64,000 nt of DNA from Aaosphaeria pasadenensis (taxonomy: Eukaryota > Ascomycota > Dothideomycetes > Pleosporales), in contig JAKLMB010000009.1 of assembly GCA_022813625.1 (NCBI GenBank), forward strand, positions 1,116,001-1,180,000. Reading direction: 5' to 3'. A program made the position numbers and the translations under genes. The notes beneath the pieces were generated by a model. That model saw nothing but the letters and a program-made list of their open reading frames with translations. It did not search any database and was not told the origin of the DNA. This document shows, in pieces, positions 56,933 to 64,000 of this stretch. Positions within the stretch are counted from its first letter, which is position 1; the number at the start of each line of letters is the position of its first letter.

Positions 56933-57738
56933 AGCAATTTCCCTAGATTCTCATGCCGCCATTTCGGTGCTGCGATGGCACAGCAAGCAAGTGCCCGTGG
57001 CGAGTGACAGTACTCATAAGCCCAGTCATTCATACCGAACAAGCAACAAAACATACCATTAGACACAACCGGGATACCCCTCACAATGGACTGATGACTT
57101 CTTCTCTTGCGGAGTCAATCATGAAGCTATGATGCTATCATGACTGAAATTATAATATTGGCAAAATGCCCCAGCATCAATGTATAATAATGTCGAAATT
57201 GACTATGACTTCCGATTTCCCATACTCGACCGTGCATCTATGACAGATTGTTTCACGCTGACTCCGAGTACAGTATATCTGCTTTGGCAAACAACATCGT
57301 CTTTTGTGTGATTGAGTCAATCTTGGGAGTATTCATGATCTCCTTGTGCATGATCTCCTTAGAATGATCATATTGTCAGACTCATAAGAGCAGTCATTCA
57401 TCCTCGCGCGATAGTAACGCTCTGTGAACATAACCCTCCCTGGAACGGTCATTTCTACAGACTCATAAGAGTATATCATTCATCCTCGCGCGGTAGTAAA
57501 GCTCTGTGCACAAGTAGCACCGCTGACAATATCATATGCTCCGAATCATCAGACATACAAACACACTGAATAATCTCCCATAGGCTCTCTCACCACATCG
57601 CCCCAAAATGCTCATTCTCATGAAACATCAAATCTCGGATATCAATCAAACACCACTGACTCGAATCCAGTCTGACTGGCAAGATGTCCAAGCAGCAACA
57701 GTCAACGGTCAATCTATGACTGTGATAGTTACTATATA
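56933..57738. other. intergenic region with direct repeats
   Basis: About 800 bases, AT-rich in part. It contains two imperfect copies of a 53-nt direct repeat and, near 57334-57361, a short tandem CATGATCTCCTT motif. No gene is supported. Confidence 0.5.
57378..57512 (+). repeat. imperfect direct repeat, about 53 nt, two copies 81 nt apart
   Basis: Copies at 57378-57430 and 57459-57512 share AGACTCATAAGAG, CATTCATCCTCGCGCG and AGCTCTGTG/ACGCTCTGTG blocks. A shorter related piece (ACTCATAAG..CAGTCATTCAT) lies at about 57009-57034. Not linked to any known element. Confidence 0.8.
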
Positions 57739-59094
57739 ATGAGTTCGTCGGGCCTTTCGAGAATGCATCCACAATCCACAACTATCAATCATCATTCGAA
57801 TATCAGAATTCATACTTTGCTATCTTTTGTGTCTGAACGAGAATCATCGACTCTACTTCCTGTGTCGTTTATACCTGCCTACCGTGCAAGACGTTCGACT
57901 AAGCCATCGGAAATGTCGAGCAGCAATCAAGGACCGGCTGGAGGCGTGCCAACTCCGTCTGAAAACTCAGACAGAAGGGGGGGATTCGAGGAACTTCCCA
58001 CCGAATTGGTGCAGATGATCGCCGATTTGACACCAAAAGAGGCCTTGACACAACTTCGATTAGCGTGTAGGAAAGTTGATCAACAGACGTTGCGCCCATT
58101 CGCCAAGAAGGTCGTCGAGACATGGGACATGACTTTCGATGACAATTCTTTCAACCAAATTGATGGATTGAATCAAATTGAAAAAAGCGGGCTGGCGAAA
58201 CGCCTGCTGAATTTGAGAATCAAGAATGACTGGGATCCGCAACGTCCAAAAGCTGAGAATGATGCTCTACGGAGAGGACCGGAAAGACTGTCCAATATCC
58301 TCAAAACGAAGCTCATTCGCCCTGAGAGTCTATTCATCCACCAAGTTGTCAGACCCCACCCAGAACGGCCGCACCCACTAAACGAAGCACAAGAAGCGAT
58401 TCTTTCCATAATCAATAACGTAGGACTGGATGTGACAGATATCCGATGGGCATTTGATACATCTGGACGAGATGAAGATCCTCGATTCGCATACGTTGAA
58501 GTGTTCTTAAACCGAGAGAAGCAAGGAGATGAGATTCCATTCACGAATCTGCACTCGGTCGATCTATTAATCAAGGATGGACCTCTCGATTCATGGACAA
58601 AGACCCTGTTCCTTGAACGGGAACTCAAATATATGCAAATCGTTTGGCAGGACCATGACGTTACACAAGCTTTCCCGCCCGAAGCCCTGACAGCGAAGCT
58701 GGAGTGTTTTACGTGGTTTTCATGTATCACATCCAACGAACACCTCGCACGGACACTAGCCACTTCTCAGGACAGCCTGACCCATATTATTCTGTCATAT
58801 ATTTTTCTGAAACAGGGCTCGGATTGGCGTGAATTTCTGCAACATCTTGCTGAAAACTTTCCCAATATAAAAAAATTCAGCTTGCAAGCCCTGGGACTTA
58901 CCGCTCAACATGGAGTAGGAGAGATTCTTTACTTTCCAGTTGGACTTGAAAAAGATGTGGAGGGTCTGACGTGCCCGCACCTTACCACATCAAGAAAAGA
59001 CTTGAGCATGACAGTGAAGTACGACGGCCCAGACGCTCGAGGCGCATTGAAAACAATAGCGGCGACCTGTCTTGTCACGAAATATATATTTTAG
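57739..59094 (+). CDS. F-box-like protein
   Basis: Probable substrate adaptor of an SCF ubiquitin ligase. The frame opens at 57739 (451 residues), but a better start is the ATG at 57913 (393 residues), with A at -3 and only 25 residues before the domain. The F-box-like motif is FEELPTELVQMIADLTPKEA followed by LRLACRKVDQQT. The remainder is predicted mixed alpha/beta with no clear leucine-rich repeats. There are no introns. The C-terminus ends abruptly (CLVTKYIF), so a short 3' part may be missing or the gene may be species-specific; lineage-specific F-box families are common in filamentous fungi. Substrate unknown. Confidence 0.75.
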   Translation: MSSSGLSRMHPQSTTINHHSNIRIHTLLSFVSERESSTLLPVSFIPAYRARRSTKPSEMSSSNQGPAGGVPTPSENSDRRGGFEELPTELVQMIADLTPKEALTQLRLACRKVDQQTLRPFAKKVVETWDMTFDDNSFNQIDGLNQIEKSGLAKRLLNLRIKNDWDPQRPKAENDALRRGPERLSNILKTKLIRPESLFIHQVVRPHPERPHPLNEAQEAILSIINNVGLDVTDIRWAFDTSGRDEDPRFAYVEVFLNREKQGDEIPFTNLHSVDLLIKDGPLDSWTKTLFLERELKYMQIVWQDHDVTQAFPPEALTAKLECFTWFSCITSNEHLARTLATSQDSLTHIILSYIFLKQGSDWREFLQHLAENFPNIKKFSLQALGLTAQHGVGEILYFPVGLEKDVEGLTCPHLTTSRKDLSMTVKYDGPDARGALKTIAATCLVTKYIF

Positions 59095-59418
59095 TGGCTT
59101 CCATTATCACATGAAAATCCTAGTGCATTGGTATATTTACATATACTAGGTCAGTGAAAGGACGCAGCTGTGCCAACGGGCATTGATGCTGAATCTTGTC
59201 TGGTGCAGGGTCAATCACTTCTATAATTTCCTTTCCAATTACTTTCCCATTCCATCCCCATCTCCTTTCCTATTCCTATCTCACATATATTTATATTAGT
59301 ATTCTTACAATTCCCTTTTTTCTTTCAGTCATGTATAATTATATTAGTATTTTTATTACTTTCTGGACCCCTTTGCATGATACCGACGTGCTACTGTTGC
59401 TTTGATCTTTCCACTTAA
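59095..59418. other. short intergenic region between convergent genes
   Basis: 324 bases, T-rich with TATTAG/TTTATA strips near 59285-59360. Nothing coding is visible. Confidence 0.5.
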
Positions 59419-60981
59419 TCAATGAGACGTTGAGCTTTCTGTGCGCCACTTCATTCCAAACCTCCGCTGCAATCCCAGGCCAATTAGCGAAACCGCTTGA
59501 ACAATCGAGCACGCCGTAAAAGCAATTCCAACACTGGAATGATTGATCAAAGGCATGACGAAGCTCGTCCCTCCCGCTGCTAGGAGACATCTGGCAAGAT
59601 TGATACTTGCACTCGCGGCGGCGCTTCGGTCAGGGAAGACGTCCACTAGATACGTCATGATAATGGACTGCGTTGATACGGCTGTCCAACCCGTGAAGAA
59701 TGTTGTGATTATGGGTGCGGCGATAGTGATATGGTCGGAATACTGGATCGTCCATCCGAAAACAAGGACCGATATGAACTGAATGACTGAAAAGACAGGA
59801 ACCAATCGCAATCGTGCTTCTTCGAGTGGAAACTTTTCTTGCACTTCGCTGGAGGCCAATTCGTTGACATTGCCGGCCTCGATGTTTTCTGCCATTCGTT
59901 CTTCGTATCTCGTCTTGACTCGGCGGTAGTCGATGTCAAGCATCTTACCCGTAGTAAGTGTCCCAATAATTGACCCTACGCCGTTGGCAATGAACGTAAG
60001 ACCTATCTCCGACTCGCTAAGCCCATAATGCTGCTCAAACAAGGGGGACATGGCGGTTATGCTCATTTGCCAGACTGCGTAGTGAATTGCTAAGAAAAGG
60101 ATAATAGGCAGCGCTTGTTTGCTGAAGAGAATTCGAAGCGGCCCAGTGATATCAATAGTCTTCTTCTCCATGGTTTCTGGGGAGCTCGGGTTGCGATCCC
60201 ATTTCACTTTTGTGTTCTTTTGAAAGACTGACAATGGGAATCTAGCACTGAAGGCGGACGGGTGCCGTGATCCATTGCCGACGATTGATCGTAGTGTTTC
60301 CGGAAGGAAGACAAAGAGAATGATAAGGAAGACTCCAGAATAGATCGCAAGAAACCAGAAGATGGCTCTCCAACCGAGCGAAGCTGCAAGTGCGCCACCT
60401 ATGATAGGCCCGATCGCAACAGGAGCCAATAAACCAGCTTGAAAGATACCCATATATCCACCGCGCTCATCTCTGGTAGTAATGTCGCCAATGACGCCTG
60501 ATCCGATGGCAATGGTGCTTGCGCTACCGGTACTCTGGAGGCATCTGAAGACAATGAGGGTCGCGAGGTTCTTCGTCTCGGCGAGGGCTATGCATGCGCC
60601 CAGAAAGACCAGAAATGTACAAGTATAGGCTACTCGGCGTCCCTTGACGTCTGATATTGGACCCCATAGACTTGGTGCGAGCCCTTGAAAGATCAGGTAA
60701 GATGTTACAGTGAGGTTGATAAGGTCGATAGAGACATCTAGATCGCGGGCGATGTTGGGTATAGCTGGGAAGTAGATATTCGAAGCAAATCCGGAGACTT
60801 ATCAGGTATCAATGTATAGTTATTAAAGCAATCGTGATATTTACTTACATGTTGCGGCTGTTGCGACTATGGTTACGATTAAAGCCTTTTGCTTCCTGTC
60901 AAAGATGCTATAAGGCTCCTTCGCAATGTGCTGATTTGGTATTGCATTGGAAGAATCCCCAGAAAGATTTTCAGAGCTCAT
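59419..60981 (-). CDS. MFS drug:H+ antiporter-1 (DHA1) family transporter
   Basis: Plasma-membrane exporter, by family. Exon 1 60981-60849 (begins MSSENLSGD) and exon 2 60797-59419, separated by a 51-nt intron, give 503 residues; the junction reads ATAAT/FSGFASNIYFP. The family's loop motif A is GPISDVKGRRVAY, and motif C-like sequence is APVAIGPIIGGALAA. About 12 membrane helices are present with a central charged loop (about 225-265). Its closest types are QDR-like and fungal secondary-metabolite efflux pumps, so its substrate is open. It lies next to a Zn2Cys6 regulator gene on the same strand, which may control it. Confidence 0.9.
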
Positions 60982-61308
60982 GATTATAATGTTTGGTTTT
61001 GAAGGTTGAGAGAATGCCTTGCATCTGTCGTCCATAATTTATATATCTCTTGATTCTCCTGTTGGTCTAGAATAGGCATAGTCTGCGGATTTGAGATCTT
61101 AGCTGCGGAGTTGAGGGTGGCGGCCAATCAGAGGGCGTCACGCTCCTAAACTCTGACTGAACGAAGGAGAACTATTAACGGGTCACTGAAAGTTTGGGAG
61201 TACTTTAGTAGAATAACTAAATCGAGTGATAGAGCCACGTTCCAAAGGACTAGTAGGATGTATTACACGATAATATCTGGAAAAGTTGATTGACGAAGGG
61301 GCTATCCC
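60982..61308. other. intergenic region between the regulator and the transporter
   Basis: 327 bases forming the promoter of the DHA1 transporter. No recognisable binding site is claimed. Confidence 0.5.
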
Positions 61309-62625
61309 CTAACTACCATGAGTAATGCTGGTAACAGTGAACAGTGCTGTTCCAAATTCATCAACTGTTTCTAACCACAGATTCACCCTTCGGCGTCTTT
61401 CTTGTATGCCAGAACTTTCAAGGTCCTCCGGAACTGGCCAAAGCTCATCAATACGTAACCCTTCCCCATTCCAATCCGCCAAGTGGACGTCATAGAGCCT
61501 CTCCCACTCTATACGTGATGTAGCTTTCCACAAAAACCGGTCCCCAGAGGCGGGAAGTCCTCTCAATTCTGTCCCTAAAAATGTGGGCTGGCCATCTTGT
61601 GAAGACAAGACACTGTCAACGAGATACATGGTGAAAAGAGTTCGACGCTTCGCCTCCACTACTATCCATTCTTCCCATCTCGGACGAGTACCAGTATTTT
61701 CCTTCTTACATAGTAAGCCCTCTTGGCTGCTTAAACATGCTAATTCCTGGAGATGAACCATTGCTTCTCTCAGGAACGGACGTGAATTCTCTGGATACTT
61801 GAACAAAATCACCATGGTGTAGATGAGATAAGATTGAAAGGCGGCGATCAATTCTATGCCGTCCAGATCTGTATAGCAGCCAGCGAGCTTGTCCATTTCG
61901 CCGCGAAGTACTTCTGTCGTCGAATGTTCACTTGTTTGGTGCGGGTCGCGACATATTCGTACGACCTTTAGGCAGGTTATGAGTGGCTTCATCGACGCTG
62001 CTTCGATTTGAGAGTGATGTACGAAAGGCGGATACCCGCGGCCGCTGGTAGTGATTCCAACATAGGATTCAAGAATCCTAACGATGAAAGCAGATATCAA
62101 AGAGGGGTATTCTTTGACCTTTTGTCCGGGAATTGGAATGAAGGTGTTGAGCCATCGATTCTTGATGTCATTCGCATCAATTGGACAATATAGATCCAGA
62201 TTTGAGAATTCCAGTAGTTCTGTAGGCGGAGAAAGGGATACGCTGTCTTGTGTATCCGGGCTTTTAGTTGTACATCGGGGTAGCGTATTTATACGGTGCG
62301 CTCCTTGGACCAATGCTGGCGGCTGAGCGTCTTGATCATGTTTCATCAGGGTATGCTGGGTATTACGGGTCGATTCAGGATGATGTCTTTGCGTGACTTG
62401 ACCTGAGTAAGTCTCATGGCTAACATGTCCGATGCTGCTATCACGGTCGTCTGTGGAGAATCTAGTTGAAATCTGAGATTGAGGATTCTCTGAGAAATAA
62501 GTGCAGTCAAGACCGCGCTTCATGCATCTAACACATGTTCCCGGTCCACCCTGGCACTTCCGCTTTGCTTTCATGCAATGTCCGCAGCTTCGTTGCCTGG
62601 AGACCTTATAGCGGCTTGACGCCAT
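61309..62625 (-). CDS. Zn2Cys6 transcription factor
   Basis: Nuclear regulator. The single exon encodes 438 residues. The zinc cluster lies near the N-terminus: C-x2-C-x6-C-x6-C-x2-C-x6-C (CGHCMKAKRKC, then QGGPGTCVRCMKRGLDC), preceded by basic residues. After a Ser/Gln-rich linker (about 45-150) comes a helical domain of the fungal type (LISAFIVRILESYVG; ELIAAFQSYLIYTMVILFKY; EAKRRTLFTMYLVDSVLSS). The length is somewhat short for the family but no further exon is evident. Upstream neighbour of a DHA1 transporter on the same strand, a typical regulator/efflux-pump layout. Confidence 0.88.
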   Translation of the reverse strand: MASSRYKVSRQRSCGHCMKAKRKCQGGPGTCVRCMKRGLDCTYFSENPQSQISTRFSTDDRDSSIGHVSHETYSGQVTQRHHPESTRNTQHTLMKHDQDAQPPALVQGAHRINTLPRCTTKSPDTQDSVSLSPPTELLEFSNLDLYCPIDANDIKNRWLNTFIPIPGQKVKEYPSLISAFIVRILESYVGITTSGRGYPPFVHHSQIEAASMKPLITCLKVVRICRDPHQTSEHSTTEVLRGEMDKLAGCYTDLDGIELIAAFQSYLIYTMVILFKYPENSRPFLREAMVHLQELACLSSQEGLLCKKENTGTRPRWEEWIVVEAKRRTLFTMYLVDSVLSSQDGQPTFLGTELRGLPASGDRFLWKATSRIEWERLYDVHLADWNGEGLRIDELWPVPEDLESSGIQERRRRVNLWLETVDEFGTALFTVTSITHGS

Positions 62626-63087
62626 CCAAAAATGTTTATAGCAGAAGGTATTTGATTAGAAGTCTTTTCAACGGAAATAAGATGCAGTGGCATCTTTTAG
62701 TGTCCAGTTGTTCTTGAATTTACTGGTTCCACTCCAGTTGCGCGTTCGGCGAGAGTAACGATCACTAACCTTCCTTCATATTATCGGATGTGGGATATCA
62801 GGACTGAAGATGGACAAGCCTGGGTCCCTTAATGGTTTTTTTTTTTCGATGTACAGGTATATGGATGCTTCGCTGGAGGCTTCTTCACGCCCTTGTGACG
62901 TAAAGTGAAACCGGCGTTGTCAATCGCTTGTAGGTACTCATACGCTAAGCTGAATGCAAGTGGATAACTAGGTACTTATCGATAACACACCCGCCAAAGC
63001 CTGTACTAAATCAGGTGAACCGCAACAATACCTTTCAATCATCCTCAAATAAAGCTCCAAGGACAATGCGAAAAATCGCCGTTCCCT
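62626..63087. other. intergenic region
   Basis: About 460 bases containing the promoter of the Zn2Cys6 gene and the 3' flank of the next gene, with a T-run near 62837. No gene is supported. Confidence 0.5.
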
Positions 63088-63834
63088 TTAGTCATGAAGT
63101 ATGGTATCTGATCGAGCGTGATTGGGGCGCAATAGCGGTGAACGCTCAGTTTGAGACTCATCTCGGGGCGATCTTTCATCGGAAGATGCAGATGAATCCG
63201 CAGATGTCCTTCTACTTGCAGTCCGTGATGATTCCTCCGTCTCTGATTGTGCCTCAGCCCTGGAGAGTCGGGCTGAATATCTGATAGTTGGTAAAAACAA
63301 GCCGCTTGTGATATGTTAGTGTAATATCCTCGATTCATCATAACAACCTTGGAAGACGCTTACAGCCATGCCGAGGTTGCAATCATGATCAAGGGCACGT
63401 TTGCAGTTTGTCGAATGAAGAGTAGCATCGTGCTGATATAGACACACGTCGCAAGTATGCCCTTCACAACCTCACGATTGTACAAGCGTTTGCTCGATGT
63501 GTACATAGTCCTGAGGCGAATTTGCAGTACGATGATGGCGATGATGACCAGCGGGAAAACAAGCCAAGTCAATGTGTAACTATGCCATTCAGTGAGCAGT
63601 GTGCGGATGTAACAGATAGCAACGCAAAACGTACACTACGAAAAAGATCGCTTCCCAGATTGATATAGGGAAAATCCTATGATCGGGATTGGGTGCTGGA
63701 GGATTTTTGCTGATCAACAGTAGAACGAGCCACATGAAACAGTAGAAGAAAGCGGTCATAAGCATCCATATGGCCTGGAATATCCAGCAGACGAGTACCC
63801 ATCTTGGTATTTCGATCAGCGTTGGATTCTCCAT
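63088..63834 (-). CDS. small multi-pass membrane protein, unknown function
   Basis: Not recognised. Exons 63834-63635, 63579-63364 and 63304-63088 give 210 residues; both introns (55 and 59 nt) are GT-AG and keep frame (FFV/VYTLTWL and AW/LGLFLPT). Four membrane helices are likely: WVLVCWIFQAIWMLMTAF with its continuation, FFVVYTLTWLVFPLVIIAII, KGILATCVYISTMLLFI and NVPLIMIATSAWLLGLFL. The C-terminal 60 residues are hydrophilic, rich in Ser, Arg, Glu and Asp (RTASRRTSADSSASSDERSP), a likely phosphorylated cytosolic tail. Two in-frame ATGs lie upstream of the chosen start, in a 5' leader context. Confidence 0.72.
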
Positions 63835-64000
63835 GGTTTTCCTGAATGCATAGGGGAGGGGGAAAGAACAGGCGTATCGTATCAATTAGGCATGTCGCAT
63901 GTGTCCGCTTATATTTATGTCGCTGCCTGGAAACCTGAAGGATCGACAACTTGCAGGGTTGCGGGGCGGAGTTGGAAAACCGACCTTAATAACCACGTTG

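Noticed and set aside
57334..57512. CRISPR-like repeat array
   Set aside because: Only two imperfect copies with unequal spacing in a eukaryotic genome; no cas-like genes.

Overview
This is a gene-dense stretch of a filamentous ascomycete nuclear genome (Pezizomycotina; class not determinable by reading). Most protein genes are cut by one to three short introns (about 48 to 141 nt) with GT..AG ends and CTAAC/CTGAC-type branch points. Intergenic spaces are 0.1 to 2.8 kb, there is no operon structure, and the families are typical of filamentous fungi (Zn2Cys6 regulators, DUF4419, UPF0658, GWT1, Clr2, fungal CECR1-type deaminase). I saw no rRNA, tRNA, CRISPR array or intact transposon.

Left part (1-13 kb): the 3'-truncated end of a C2H2 zinc-finger gene; a bacterial-type cytochrome P450 with a presequence-like extension, divergent from an anion:cation symporter-type MFS transporter; a glutathione-dependent formaldehyde-activating (GFA) enzyme; a broken STAND/NB-ARC ATPase; a histidine protein methyltransferase (HPM1-like); a large secreted cysteine-rich protein with a duplicated domain and a short C-terminal tandem repeat; and TIM10.

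Middle (13-32 kb): a disordered protein, GWT1 (GPI-anchor inositol acylation), a DUF4419 protein, Sfr1/Mei5 (recombination), a Zn2Cys6-like regulator with only half a zinc cluster, an enoyl-CoA hydratase/isomerase, a complete Zn2Cys6 regulator, a single-pass membrane protein, and the PP4 regulatory subunit Psy4/PPP4R2.

Right part (32-64 kb): a UPF0658 Golgi membrane protein after a long 2.8-kb intergenic region, SYM1/Mpv17, a long coiled-coil protein, a small probable mitochondrial membrane protein, a CECR1/ADGF-type adenosine deaminase without a signal peptide, the giant lipid-transfer autophagy protein ATG2, a Clr2-like silencing factor, an F-box-like protein, a DHA1 MFS transporter next to a Zn2Cys6 regulator, and a small multi-pass membrane protein at the edge.

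Most genes are independent housekeeping functions. The only layouts suggesting shared function are the divergent P450/transporter pair (about 0.9-4.4 kb) and the neighbouring transporter/regulator pair (59.4-62.6 kb). Exon structures were worked out by reading splice sites and checking that reading frame and family motifs continue across each junction; lengths in amino acids refer to these spliced models. The most unusual item is the secreted protein at 10.0-11.8 kb; the GC-AG intron of the P450 and the 16-nt microexon of the zinc-finger gene are the most notable gene-structure features.
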